46,803 bases of DNA from Azolla pinnata (taxonomy: Eukaryota; Streptophyta; Polypodiopsida; Salviniales; Salviniaceae), in contig JBBBWG010028611.1 of assembly GCA_037176905.1 (NCBI GenBank), positions 1 to 46,803 of the forward strand, in the 5' to 3' direction. Both the position numbers and the translations under genes were made by a program. Shown here piece by piece: positions 12,501 through 24,000 of the stretch; position 1 is the first letter of the stretch, and every line of letters begins with the position of its first letter. Under the pieces are notes generated by a model. The model searched no databases and was not told where the DNA came from. It worked only from the letters and a program-made list of their open reading frames with translations.

Positions 12501-15043
12501 TGGAAAAGGGAAAGGTATATTTTCGTATAATAAGAGGGGTAATGAACTAGAATCTAGCAAAATTTTTAAGGGATTCTGTAGAGATGAACGAATACATACA
12601 TTGAAACTGGCTGTGAGAATCTTGGGAATCTTCTGCATAATTTTACAGGATCTACAGGTGCCTTTGTCAGTGTCCAATTTGCTGAAGAATCAGCTGTTGG
12701 ATGCTAGGCGTCAGATCGAGAAGGAAACGGCCTCACGAGCACAAATCTTGACGGATGCAGAGAATCTTGCCAATAATGCTAATAAAAAGGTAAGCTGCAT
12801 ATTTTTGCTTTCCCCCCCCTTAGCCATACAAAGGAATCAGCCATTCTGCTGTATATTTTTGGGCCAGATCATAGAGCCGAAAAAAGAGGGGCACTTTTTC
12901 TCTTATTCATATGAGTATTGAGTCATTTTGCTCTGGTGTTTTGTGAGCAGATTAGAGAATCCGAGAGGAAGCGAGATGAAGCTTTGAAGGAAGCTGAGCT
13001 GGCAAGGCGTCGATCAGTGGAGGATGCAAGGAGACACGAAGAAGCCATGGCGGAACTCGAGAGAAAAGCTTCTGAAGAGCGAGAACTGTTACAGCAAAAG
13101 ATATCTGAGTATGAAAGGATGCTTGCTGAAGAGCGTGCGAGGTCTGTGGAAGCTCTTCAAAAGCTGGAGGCCCTTACGAAGGAGTTGGAGAGAGAATCTC
13201 AGCTAAGGAAAGAAGCCGAAGAGAGGGCTTCCGCCGAGTCCAGAGCAAAAGACGATGCTCTTGCAGCCTTAAGGAAGGTGCAAAACAGTACAAGAATGGT
13301 GCAGCGGAAGTATACAAGCTATAGCTTCGACGAAATCCAGAAAGCAACCGATAACTTTGCTGAAACGAACAAGATAGGGGAAGGAGGATATGGGCCCGTG
13401 TTCAAAGGGAAGCTGCATCACATGACAGTTGCCATCAAGCTTCTGGCTCACGATGGAGTCCATGGCCGTGAAGAGTTTCAGCGAGAGGTGAAGAAATTAT
13501 TGTTTTCATGGTCAAGTCTTTGCATATATAGAGATGTGATATAATCACCCTACCTAAACATGTTCAAACATTTTGCTCATATCAGTTGCCAAGTCCCATA
13601 TTCGTCGAGCCTTTCGCATGTGTTGCGTATCCCCAATAGCTATAAATCCATATGTGGTGTCAAAAATTCACATACAGTTTGTGTCAATGTCTACTACTCT
13701 TAATATATTTATGTTTGTATGCATGTATTTTGTTTGTAGGTATGCATGCATGCGTATTTATACCTTGTGATTTTCTTGATATTAGGTTGAGATTTTGGGT
13801 GCACTTCATCATCCGCACATGGTTATGCTTCTCGGAGCTTGCCCAGAGAAAGGCTGCATAGTATATGAGTATATGGCGAATGGCAGCCTTGCAGACCGGC
13901 TTGAATGCAAAGGTGGGACTCCTCCTCTACCATGGTACCTGAGGTTCCGGATCTGCTCCGAAGTGGCCACCGCATTGCTGTTCCTCCACTCTCGCCCTGA
14001 ACCCATCGTGCATCGTGACCTCAAGCCCGAGAACATCTTGCTGGACCAGAACTTTGTGAGCAAAGTCAGCGATGTGGGCATTGCCAAGCTGGTCCCTAGC
14101 AATAATATGACTTTCAGTGTGACGATGTACAAGGAGACGAGGCTGATGGGCACAATGGCGTATATCGATCCGGACTATCAACGCACAGGCGTAATCAGCT
14201 GCGAATCGGATGTGTATGCATTGGGGGTGGTGATGCTTCAGATCTTGTCTGGACGCCCAGCCGTCGGAGTCACTGAGCTTGTAGAAAATGCCATCGACAA
14301 TAACAGTTTCCATGAGGTTCTGGATGAATCGGCTGGGGATTGGCCGCTGGAGAAAGCTATGGAGCTGGCTTGTCTGGCCGTGGAATGCACCGAGCCCCGT
14401 AGAAGAAACCGCCCGAAGCTCGAAAGCAAGGTTCTCCCCATCCTCGATAAACTTCGGGCTTATGTCGATGAAGAAGTCGCGTCCATGGCTGCAGCTCAGG
14501 GCGCGGGACCAGTTATTCCGAGTTTTTTCTTCTGTCCGATCTCCCAGGTTTCTTTTTTGTCTTTTCTTACCTTCCATCCTCCTTTCTCCTCCTTCTCTGG
14601 CCTTCGAAGACGATATACTCAAATTGATCCATCTATCCATTTTAATCTCTTGTCGTCGGGTTGCATGTGCTGAGGCTGAACTGAGATGGGGGGTTTTTTA
14701 CAACAGGCAAAAGGAATGAGAAAGGACATGAAATTTTTGTATGGGAAAAAGGGGAATGATCGATATGTGATATAGAAACAAACCGTCTGGGATGGCGATG
14801 GCGATGGCGATGGCGATGATGAAAGCTTGAGATTGATTTTTTTTTTTCTTTCTTTCTGTTCACCAGGAAATCATGGAGGATCCATGCATAGCAGCTGATG
14901 GATACACGTATGAGCGAGAAGTCGTCGAACAGTGGCTTCGGGGGCATGACACCTCGCCCATGACAAATCTGAGGCTGGATCACAAGAATGTCATTCCTAA
15001 CTACACCGTCCGATCCGCAATCAAGGAATGGATGGATAAATGA
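9563..15043 (+). CDS. array copy 1: USP / coiled-coil / kinase / U-box protein (PUB, RLCK-IXb type)
   Basis: Nine exons: 9563-9752, 10386-10507, 10758-10879, 11001-11182, 11377-11831, 12658-12789, 12951-13487, 13786-14547, 14867-15043, giving 892 aa in consistent phase. Residues 1-175 are USP-like (SGLRALKWLL, VTLVLVHIYQ, MGNKVPVSEV, LTKLVLGTS); 206-357 are a Ser/Pro-rich linker unique to this copy; about 402-510 is a charged coiled coil; about 524-810 is a kinase with IGEGGYGPVF, VAIK, HRDLKPEN (~655) and SDVG (~675; DVG for DFG is usual in this family); about 829-892 is a U-box (CPISQ, EIMEDPCIAADGYTYE, SPMTN). The family consists of cytoplasmic kinases with a probable E3 ubiquitin-ligase domain. 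Intron 3 uses a GC donor (10880). The end of exon 5 was set by homology to copies 5 and 6; the frame stays open past it to 12035. The protein stops at MDK, a few residues before copies 2 and 6. Confidence 0.88.
11832..12657 (+). repeat. degenerate tandem repeat inside intron 5 of copy 1
   Basis: The intron is built from diverged units of roughly 90-130 bases. Each contains a GATGAAAGAATCAAA-like start, an ATCTGGTTCTTT-like core and an AAATCCAAGCA-like tail. Starts are visible near 11966, 12098, 12195, 12285, 12325 and 12582. The first units are still open in the exon 5 frame (to 12035), so the repeat may have grown from sequence at the exon/intron border. Copies 5 and 6 keep one related segment downstream of the same donor. 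Confidence 0.6.
14793..14820. repeat. (GGCGAT)n hexanucleotide in intron 8 of copy 1
   Basis: Four GGCGAT-type units followed by GATGAT lie in the intron just before the U-box exon (14548-14866). It is short and intronic and has no visible coding effect. Confidence 0.8.
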
Positions 15044-16562
15044 GGATTTCCTGCGAGATTCACAAAAATCGGGCGGTGAATTTTTACAACTTTGAGGCTG
15101 ACCTACCTATGTATGTATATATGCATGCATGTAAACACCCACACACACACTAACATATCTACATATCCATGCTATATATGTATATATGTATGTGTTTGTA
15201 TGTATCTATATATGATTTTTTGCTTCCATTTATATTCTTTTATGATGGCTTGTGCAACTCTGCCCTGCGGCAAGAGCGTTGATTTTGCAAATTTTGCTGT
15301 AAGAGGGCTGCCATCCTCCTCCCAATTCAGATTCTTTTTCTTTATCAGCTGCATAAAACACAAATTGCTGTTAACAATGCATCAGCAGCCGGGCCCCCGT
15401 CGCAATGGAGCCGGCTGCCTTGTACATTTTATGTTGTAAGTTCCAGATAAAAATCGATTCATGGCATGTGCTTCCTGAAATTCAGAAGAGCCAATGTAAA
15501 AAAAAATCTTTCTGAGCTCTTGTGCAATGGAAAAAGCATATGGATCTTGATATCAGAATGTGTATGAAAGAAAACTGGTGTTATGAAAAATCATGGAATT
15601 TGCTTATACGATTTGTTTGGTAAAGATGATGGAAAAGATACACAATCGGAGTAGTTGTTTTACAGTAGGTTCGTACAAAACCGTTGGGTCCGTGGATTGT
15701 AATTCTATCTTTGCCTCGAATGGTATTGAATTTGATCAGCTTTCGGCTGAAGTTGTAAAAAAATACCTGTTTTCGCTGAAAGTTCGTCGAGTCTTTGCTA
15801 CGGATGCGGCTAGAACCAAATGTTATTTCCATTGAAAATTTCGGATCGATTCGGATCGGTTAGAGGCGGCGGTTAAGCGACCGAGGAAAATCCAAAACTT
15901 CTCCAGTTTTGCAGGAATCAAGGCTCGCCGATGAGCGGAGGTTTCATCAGAAGAGCGGTCCGTTGTGAACATTGCAAAGATCATACATATTCTGTGGTCG
16001 GAAAACAGGGCCGATTTCCTCTCTCGGAAAAAAAAAGCAAAGAAAACGGAGCATCGCGGCAGATGCTGGTAAACGCCAGGGGAATCGACATCTGAACGAA
16101 GAAAGATCGCGTCGGGGTTTGTTTGCATTACAGGGTTAGATTTTCCGCTTTGTTGGGCTTTCTGTGAAGAGCTTCTGCGTCCACAGGGGCAAGTCATGGC
16201 CAGAATATTCTATCGACCTTGGTTTGACGAATGCATGTTTCGCTACCATCGTTGACCCCATGCAGAGAGACAAGATGGGAAAGCAGCAGCATCTTCTGCA
16301 TTCGATTCCGACGCATATTCTCTGCTCCTCTTCCCGTCAGCTTTCGTCTTCGGCCGTGCGATCGCAGTTAGCTGGTTCCTGTGCGTGACATGTTTGACCC
16401 ACAGCGCATGCATTTCGGGACGAGCTCTCGACTCGATAAAAACTGGGGGGGGGGGGGAGCCGTAAGGCGATCTCGTCTGTTCTCTCCGCATCGCAGAATG
16501 CGCATACAGACTGATACATACACAAGCAGAGGGCAGCCGAACTGTAGGCAGATCGGGAAGCA
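15044..16562. other. intergenic region between copies 1 and 2
   Basis: The first ~400 bases are the 3' flank of copy 1, with CATG/TATG repeats and the conserved AGCTGCATAAAACA element at 15347. From about 15450 to 16560 I see no recognisable gene. Open frames at 15593-15835 (+), 15823-16197 (-) and 16164-16388 (+) are short and of unknown type. A G-run at about 16444-16459 is the only obvious low-complexity block. Confidence 0.55.
15347..15360 (+). promoter_or_regulatory. conserved 3'-flank element AGCTGCATAAAACA (copy 1)
   Basis: This 14-base string is identical in the 3' flanks of copies 1, 2, 4 and 5, about 250-400 bases past the end of the coding region or its remnant. The position and the ATAAAA core suggest part of the 3' UTR or the polyadenylation region. 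Function is inferred only from conservation. Confidence 0.4.
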
Positions 16563-16696
16563 TTCTGGAGAGCAGCAATAGCATCAGCATCAACAACATC
16601 GGTATCAGCAGCATCAGCATCAGTATCAGCAGCATCAGCATCAGCAACATCCGCATCAGCAGCATCCGCATCAGCAACATCAGCATCGGTAGCAGA
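16563..16696. repeat. GCATCA/ACATCG microsatellite upstream of copy 2
   Basis: Repeated (AG/AC)CATC(A/G) units in runs end about 50 bases before the copy 2 start codon, so this is probably 5' leader. Its reverse frame reads as Asp-Ala-Asp strings, an artefact. The same hexanucleotide type occurs inside exon 1 of copies 4-6. Confidence 0.8.
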
Positions 16697-16744
16697 AGCC
16701 GCAAGAAGAAGGGAATCGGGCATTCTGGAATCTTTCCAGCGAGA

Positions 16745-17326
16745 ATGGATTCGCGCCGAGGTGGCCATCAGAGGATCGGCGTCGGCGCCGGGAAAGGGCC
16801 GAGCGGCCTTCAAGCCCTCAATTGGCTTCTCAACGACGACGTCACATCGATGGTGACCCTCGTCCTCGTTCATGTGTACCCGAGGGTACAGTTTGTACCC
16901 ACCGGATGTATGTGCATCATCTTCTGCTCCTCCCTCTCATGCATGTCCATCATCCTGCATGCATGCATCGATTCTCTGCCGCATGCGGGCATGTATGTCT
17001 GCATGCGTCCATATGTATGCGAACGGATGATTCTAATGCCTGCTCTCTCTCTCTCTCTCTCTCTCTCTGGAATGCATTTGCACATGCATGTGTGCATCTC
17101 ATCTTGCATGTATGCAGGGCATGTGTTTGTGCAGGTATGTATGTGTATGTGGCTGGATGATGTGCCTGATTTTGTATGGTTCTGCAAAACTCTCCCCATC
17201 TTCTTTAGCACCACTGCCATCATCTTCACCATCAGTCACCATCATCTCACTAGCATCATCATAATCATCACCATCATCACCATCATCTTCATCTTCAGCA
17301 TCATCATCATCTTCATCTTCAACATC

Positions 17327-17358
<32 letters not shown>

Positions 17359-20300
17359 CATCAATGCCCGCATACATGTAGGCATGTGTCTATGTGTGTA
17401 TGTATGTATGCATGTATGTATGTGGATGGATGATCTGCATGATTTGTATGCTCTTCAAAAACCAATCATCACCACCATCATCACCATCACCAGCACCACC
17501 ACCACCATCACCATCACCATCACCACCACCATGACCATCACCATCACCATCACCACCACCATGACCATGACCATGACCATCACCACCACCACCATCATCA
17601 CCATCATCCTCATCACCATCATCACCATCATCCTCATCACCATCATCACCATCACCACCATCACCACCATCATCACCATCGCCACCACCATGACCATCAT
17701 CACCCTCCCCCTCATGACCATGATCATCATCTTCTTCTTCTTGAATCTTCATGGCTTCTTCTCATCAGGAATTTGCAGATGCTGCTGTATGCTATGCATA
17801 TGCCCTCTTTTCTTTGTTGTGGAAGCAGATGATGGGTTCCTTCTGTTTTCCTTTTTCTGTTGTTCTTTTTGGTGGGTGCTTCTTCTGTCAGTGGGGAACC
17901 TCCCGGTCTCACAAGTGGATGAGGCCATCGTCAAAGCTCACAAGGCAGCTAAGCTCAAGGAAGCCGAGGAGACGCTGAAGCCTTACACCCTGCTTTGCCG
18001 CCAGAAACAGGTTGGGGTTTAATACTTTCCTTGTTTCCGTTTGATTCTTTTGTTTCCATCACAAGAAAAAGCGTAGATAGGTCCTTGATTTCATGCTGTT
18101 TTCCTGCTTGCCTTTCTTGATCTTGGAAGCTTTTTAATAATGGTAACATGCTCGGTGCCTGTCGATGATGATGATGCTTGCACGCCCTTACTGCTGATGA
18201 TAGATGATGATTGGTTCTTGATGCACCTTCCTTTGCTGCCAGAAGCAGGTTGGGGTTTAATGCTTTCCTTTGTTTCCTTTTGCTTCTTTGTTTCCATGAC
18301 AATAATGACCGTAGGTAGGTCCATGAATTCATGCTGTTTCCTGCCTTTCTTGATCTCCGATGCTTTCTGTATCTAATGGGAAACGCTCGATGCCCGTCGA
18401 TGAACGATGCTTGCATGCCTGATGATGATGATGATGATGATAGATGAGGATTGGTCCTTGATGTTTTTGGTCATGATGAATGATCTGTTGATGATTGTTG
18501 TGACTTGAATGGAGGATAGATTACGCCAGAGACCTGCTTGATAGACACTACTGATTCGGTTCAGAAAGAGCTTGTGAATCAAATCTTCAAACTTGGGCTC
18601 AGCAAGCTTGTGTTGGGGACAGCAAGAAGATCAAGGCATGGCACTGTCAAAATGGATGAATGAACCCAAAATGCTGTTGAAAATCCACATCCTGTTTCGT
18701 TCTGACTTCCTTGCGCTCATCTTTCCTGTTTTAGGATTTCAGCATTTGTGTCGAAGAATGCACCCGATTTCTGTACCATCATGGTCATACAAAAAGGAAA
18801 GCTTTCAGCAGTGAAGCAAGCAACAGCGCCCTTTCCTTCTTCGGTGGGAAACTCGGGTGCGAGTAGTTCAAATATCCTACCAGACAGCTTGCAGCGCCAG
18901 TATTCTCAACAGAGGATTGCGCCAGCTGCAGGTGCCTCTGCTGGTATCGATGGGAAGATGCTTGCGGAAGAGCAAGCGAAACAAGAAGCAGCTCGCAGAA
19001 TGCTGCACAACCTTTTCAGCAAGTTGGAAAGAGAAGTTGAGCTGAGGAGAGAAGCCGAGCAGAAAGCGGAGATTGCAAAAAGGGAGGCCATTGCGGTACA
19101 GCGGAAGCTTCAGATCAGTTTGAGCATAGTAGAGCAGAAATACGCAAATTATAGCTTCGAGGAGCTCAAGCAAGCGACAGGTATCTTTGCAGAAAAGAAC
19201 AAGCTGGGGCAGGGAGGATATGGACCAGTGTTCAAAGGGAATCTACATCATATTCCAGTTGCAATCAAGCTTCTGGCCCGGGAAGGAGCCCATGGCCGTG
19301 AAGAGTTCCAGCGAGAGGTGAAGAGCCTATTTGTTTTCATGGTCAAATCTTTACATGTGCGCAGAGTACCAGCATACCCCAATCATGCTGAAAATTTTCG
19401 CTTTGCATTGGTTGCCGACATCCCGATGTTTTGAATCTTCACATCATATGTGCATATGTTGTGTTGTAAATGGCCTGTTGTTTGATGGATATGCAGGTGG
19501 AGATTTTGGGCAACCTTCATCATCCACACATTGTGATGCTTCTTGGAGCTTGCGCAGAGAAAGGCTGCATAGTCTATGAGTATATGGCCAATGGCAGCCT
19601 TGCAGATCGGCTGGCGTGCAAAGATGGAACTCCTCCTCTGCCATGGTTTGTGAGGTTCCGGATCTGCGCTGAAATAGCCTCTGCATTGCTGTTCCTCCAC
19701 ACTCGCCCCACGCGCATCGTGCATCGTGACCTCAAGCCAGGGAACATCCTGCTCGATCAGCACTTTGTGAGCAAGGTCAGCGACGTGGGCATCGCTAAGC
19801 TAGTCACCAACAATATGACTTACGGCAATAAGACGTTGCTGAGGGGCACGTCGGGCTATATCGATCCTGAGTATGTATTGGATGGTGAAGTCAGTTGTGA
19901 ATCGGATGTGTATGCGCTCGGGATTGTCATGCTGCAGATCTTGTCTGGGAAACCACCTGCGAGAATCGCCAAGTTCATCGAAGATGCCATCAAGAGTAAC
20001 AAGTTCCATGAAGTTTTGGATAAATCAGCAGGGGCTTGGCCGGTTGAGCAAGCCATGGAGCTCGCTCGCCTTGCGTTGGAATGCGCTGATCCTTCTAGGC
20101 AGAACCGGCCGGAACTGGACAGCAAAGTTCTCCCCATCCTTGAGAAGCTTCAGGCTTATGCCGATGACAAAGTCGCTTCCATGGCTGAATCTCAGGTTGC
20201 CGAACCTGTTATTCCAGATTTTTTCTTGTGTCCGATATCCCAGGTTCGTGGCTTTTCTGTTCTTTTCTGTGCCTAATTCTTTGGGGTTTTCGTGATGAAG

Positions 20301-20683
20301 CTGGTATGGATACGGGTTCATGCACACAAGGGCAAAACCTGTGCTCGATCCGTTCTTTTTCCCTGGGATGTGTGCATGTATATATGCATTGGAACGGTCG
20401 ATTCCTGTCATATGAAGCAGTCTGTGATGATGATGAAAGCTTTGAAGCTAGGAGTTTTCTTTCTCTCATTTTTCCTGGTTACCAGGAAATCATGGAGGAT
20501 CCATGCTTAGCAGCCGATGGATACACCTACGAGCGGCGTGTCATTGAGCAGTGGCTTCAGAAACATGACACTTCACCCATGACAAATCTGAGGCTGAATC
20601 ACAAGGATGTCACTCCCAACTATGTAGTTCGATCTGCAATCAAGGACTGGATCGATAAAACGACGCCTCCAGCCACAAGATGA
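16745..20683 (+). CDS. array copy 2: compact USP / coiled-coil / kinase / U-box protein
   Basis: Six exons: 16745-16907, 17892-18010, 18520-18635, 18735-19317, 19497-20243, 20486-20683, giving 641 aa in phase. Residues 1-170 are USP-like (PSGLQALNWLL, LVLVHVYPRV, LSKLVLGTA); about 195-265 is a short Glu/Lys/Arg coiled coil; about 270-555 is a kinase with LGQGGYGPVF, VAIK, HRDLKPGN, SDVG and GTSGYIDPEY; the last ~70 residues are the U-box (CPISQ, EDPCLAADGYTYE, SPMTN) ending TTPPATR. It lacks the separate linker exons of copies 1, 5 and 6: one exon (18735-19317) runs from the USP end through the coiled coil into the kinase N-lobe. Intron 1 is almost 1 kb of CAT/CAC repeats. Intron 3 has a GC donor (18636). 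The first exon junction codes Leu-Gly where copies 1, 5 and 6 have Met-Gly. Catalytic residues look intact. Confidence 0.88.
17215..17740. repeat. CAT/CAC microsatellite in intron 1 of copy 2
   Basis: Two blocks (about 17215-17365 and 17464-17740) of CATCAC, CACCAC and CATGAC units are separated by CATGTATG repeats. They lie wholly within intron 1 (16908-17891). They create a long open frame through the intron whose Thr/Ile string is not protein-like. Confidence 0.9.
17992..18465 (+). repeat. tandem duplication of the exon 2 end and intron 2 start in copy 2
   Basis: Two adjacent units of about 235 bases (about 17992-18228 and 18230-18465) each start with the last bases of exon 2 (GCCAGAA/GCAG) followed by GGTTGGGGTTTAAT, then the same order of CCTTGTTTCC, TAGGTCC and GATGATGATG blocks. 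A second donor-like site therefore exists at 18249. Copy 3 has the same arrangement, so the duplication predates the split of the two copies. Confidence 0.75.
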
Positions 20684-22487
20684 GTATGTATACCCTGAGA
20701 AGCATCACAAATTTGGGTGTGTGAGATTGTTTACCCTGAGTCTGATCCATGCACAACAGACTCATCATGTATATGTGCATATATATGCATATGTATACAT
20801 GTAAGCATATTTGTCATTTTTGTACACAAATATGTATTATAGATTTCCTTCTTTTGGTTTACAGTTAGAGTGTGTTTTGCGTAGCGAAATAACCTGATTG
20901 CTTCTGGCCATCAAAACCCCCTTTTCTTTGTAACAGCTGCATAAAACAAATAGGGCCACATCAATGGAATCACCTGCCTGCCTCTGTATGTATACATACA
21001 TTATCCGTTCCGCGTATTAATCAAGTGGGATTGCTGTTGCCTCCATCTCCAACTGCAAAGAGATTTAGGCCAAGTGTAAATAAATAAGCCTTGCAAGGTC
21101 TTGCAGGGGAAGTATGGATCATGGGAATGGCTCATGAAATCACGGAATTGTACGAAATGTTTCGTGTATCACGGAATCTGCAAACAACCCGGTCTGCAAA
21201 GATCGAAATCAAGTCTTATTACAGCGTTGCGTTTTCTGGGCGAAAACTGCGCTGAAGTTGTTTTTGGGCAGTATGTTTTGGGTGTTCATATATCGTGGAT
21301 CGATCCTCTTCAAAATAGTTTGTGATGGTGATGGTGATGGTGATGATGATTGTTGCCAGGAAATCAATGGATGATGTACATGCATGCGTATGCGTATAAT
21401 GTACATCCATTTACATACATACATGTGTGTATGTGCGTTGGCGCATCTGTATTTGTGTATACAAGCATGTATGATTATGCTGGTGGTTTCATTCCCCGGA
21501 TCTTCAGCGGTTTGTGCATTCTTCACCTGAAGGCTTGCAATGGCTCGATTCAGGCTCATCGGTTTAAGCTGGAACTTGGCGCTTAATTCGTTCGAACTTG
21601 GCTAAACTGCTACCGATTCTTGGGACGATTTTAATCTCGTGGCGAGTCGGTGCGGGTTTTAAAATCACGTCGGAGAGCAGGCGGAGCAAGAGTTCAAAGA
21701 CGTTCGATACCGTGAAATCACAAAATCGATAACGTCTTGGCACCAGCAGAGAGTTTTTTTTTTTTTAACACCGAACTGTTTGTGGATACTGTCTAAATTT
21801 TTAGCTGCCTTGCTTACATGAAAAGAAAAAAAAGGAAAAGAAAAGAAAAGAAAACAATGCGAGAATGTCAACTCCCTGATTGCATCTGTGCAAGTCTAAG
21901 TCTGGTGTTAGCTTTTGATCTGCATCAGAGTCTTCTTCTTCTTCTTCTGTTGATGATGTTGCTTCTTCTGCTTCTGTTTCCGATACTCCCTCGTCGAAGG
22001 GTTGACCGATGCATGGCTCCCTCATATTCCCACGATATTCGATCCAGATGCTCTGTTTTTCGGCTCCTTCTTTTATCCCGATTGCCGAGATCTGCTCTGT
22101 TTCGGCTCCTCTATCGCAATCATCCCATGCCATCATAACCTTCGACCTAGAAGCGTTGCCAGAAAGCCTCGGAAGGAGCCAAAACCTCGTCTTTCCGGAT
22201 CGGATGAGATGTACAAAGAGGGATAGTGGGGGATCGGCCACCCGAGTTCGACGCTGGCGAGAACTATAACAAGGGGAAAATCTGCGATTTCCATAGCATA
22301 GCCCCGGAAACCGATCCGCAACAGGAGAAGAGGAGGGAAATCAGATCATCGGACAAACCACCAGCCAAGAGTCCTTCCCGTCTTGTCGTCGGCCTCTTCT
22401 CCACCAGCTCAGGTTCATGTTGAACGAAACCGATAATACTACCTATCGCTCTCTCTATAATAAGCGATCGCAGATCGAAGGATCCGG
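20684..22487. other. intergenic region between copies 2 and 3
   Basis: The 3' flank of copy 2 carries ATGTATACATG repeats and the conserved element at 20935. The rest has CATGTA repeats near 21375-21480, an AAAAGAAAAG stretch at 21818-21855, a TTCTTC/GATGATG stretch at 21926-21975 and no recognisable gene. A minus-strand frame at 21801-22241 (146 codons, acidic Glu/Ser centre, Phe-rich end) is of unknown nature and probably partly repeat-derived. A TATAATAA lies at 22456, only 25 bases before the copy 3 ATG, too close for a normal TATA box. Confidence 0.55.
20935..20948 (+). promoter_or_regulatory. conserved 3'-flank element AGCTGCATAAAACA (copy 2)
   Basis: It is identical to the element in copies 1, 4 and 5 and lies 252 bases after the copy 2 stop. 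The preceding TTTCTTTGTAA context is also shared with copies 4 and 5. Confidence 0.4.
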
Positions 22488-22818
22488 ATGCATCGCGAGC
22501 AGGGTGGTCATGAGAGGATCGGTCTGGCTATCGTGGAGGAGCTCGATGGGCTTCGAGCCCTGAATTGGCTGCTAGAAGCAGACGGATCGATGATGACCTT
22601 GGTCCTTGTTCACGTCTACCCGAGGGTAGAGTTCATACCTTCACCATGTACATCATCTTCCTCCTCCTCCTCCTCTGATGCATGCATGCATTGTGATTGC
22701 CCATCTGATGCAATGCATTCATGCATGCCTTACATGCATGTAGGCATGTGTTTGTATGTATGTATGTATGTATGTATGTATGTGTGTGTGTGTGCATGTA
22801 TGCAGATGGATGATCTGC

Positions 22819-23265
22819 ATGATCTGTATGTTTGGCAAAAACCCAACATCACCATCACCACCATCTTCACATGATCTGTATGTTTGGCAAAAACCCAACA
22901 TCACCATCACCACCATCTTCATCATCACCACCATCTTCATCATCACCAGCACCATCATCATCATCAATGCATGCATGCCTGTCGGCATATGTTTGTATGT
23001 ATGCATGTATGTATGCATGTATGTATGCATGTGTGTATGTGCATGGAGGATTTGCCTTGATTGTATGTTATGCAAAAACCCACCTTCATCACGACCACCA
23101 TCCCCATCACCATCATAACCATCATCTTCATCACGACCATCACCATCACCATCATAACCATCATCACCATCGCCACAATCACCACCATCATCACCATCAC
23201 CATCACCACCACCACCATCACCATCATCGCCGCGATCACCACGATAGCCACCATCGTCTTGGCTT
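22819..23265. repeat. CAT/CAC microsatellite and 53-bp direct repeat in intron 1 of copy 3
   Basis: Intron 1 (22648-23408) holds CATCAC/CACCAT runs with CATGTATG tracts. A segment containing GATCTGTATGTTTGGCAAAA is present twice, 53 bases apart (near 22820 and 22873). A relative of it occurs in intron 1 of copy 2, so this part is homologous intron rather than pure microsatellite. Confidence 0.85.
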
Positions 23266-23509
23266 CTTCCCATCGGGAATCTGCAGATGCTGCTGTATCC
23301 AATGCATATGCATATATATGCCCTCTTCTCTTGATTGTGGAAGCAAATGATGGGTTCCTTCTGTTTTCATTTTCTGTTGCTCTTTTTGATGGGTGCTTCT
23401 TCTGTCAGTGGTGAATTTCCCGGTCTCACAAGTGGATGAGGCCATCGTCAAAGCTCACAAGGCAGCTAAGCTCAAGGAAGCCGAGGAGACGCTGAAGCCT
23501 TACACCCTG

Positions 23510-24000
23510 CTTTGCCGCCAGAAACAGGTTGGGGTTTAATACTTTCCTTGTTTCCGTTTGATTCTTTTGTTTCCATTGCTATAAAGAGCGTAGATAGGTC
23601 CATGAATGATTTCATGCTGTTTCCTGCTTGCCTTTCTTGATCTTGGAAGCTTTACTAATGGAAACATGCTCGGTGCCTGTCGATGATGATGATGATGATG
23701 ATGATGATGTTTGCATGCCCTTACCGATGATGATAGATGATGATTGGTTCTTGATGCACCTTCCTTTGCCGCCGGAAACAGGTTGGGGTTTCATGATTTC
23801 CTTGTTTCCTTTTGCTTCTTTGTTTCCATGACAACAATGAGCATAGATAGGTCCACGAATTCATGCTGTTTCCTGCCTTTCTTGATCTTGGAAGATTTGC
23901 ATATAATGGGAAATGCTCGATTAAAAAAGTTTTTTAAACTCGTATAATGTGGGATTATCAAATGATGATGATGATGATGATGATAGATGATCGGATGTTG
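23510..24000 (+). repeat. duplicated exon 2 end / intron 2 start in copy 3
   Basis: This is the same arrangement as in copy 2. A second CGGAAACAG|GTTGGGG donor-like junction lies at 23781/23782, about 254 bases after the true donor at 23528. Both units contain a GATGATGATG block of different length. Confidence 0.7.

Noticed and set aside
14068-14079. DVG instead of DFG in the array kinases, as a sign of pseudokinases
   Set aside because: DVG is the normal form in this plant U-box kinase family, and Lys, HRD and the Asp are all kept. Only the DAG of copy 3 departs from it.
17210-17740. Long open frames through CAT/CAC repeats in introns and at the window start
   Set aside because: They are simple-sequence artefacts readable on both strands and lie within introns defined by the flanking USP exons.
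21801-22241. Minus-strand 146-codon open frame as a gene
   Set aside because: Partly made of TTC/GAA repeats, unknown sequence, and lies in the promoter side of copy 3; no supporting signal.
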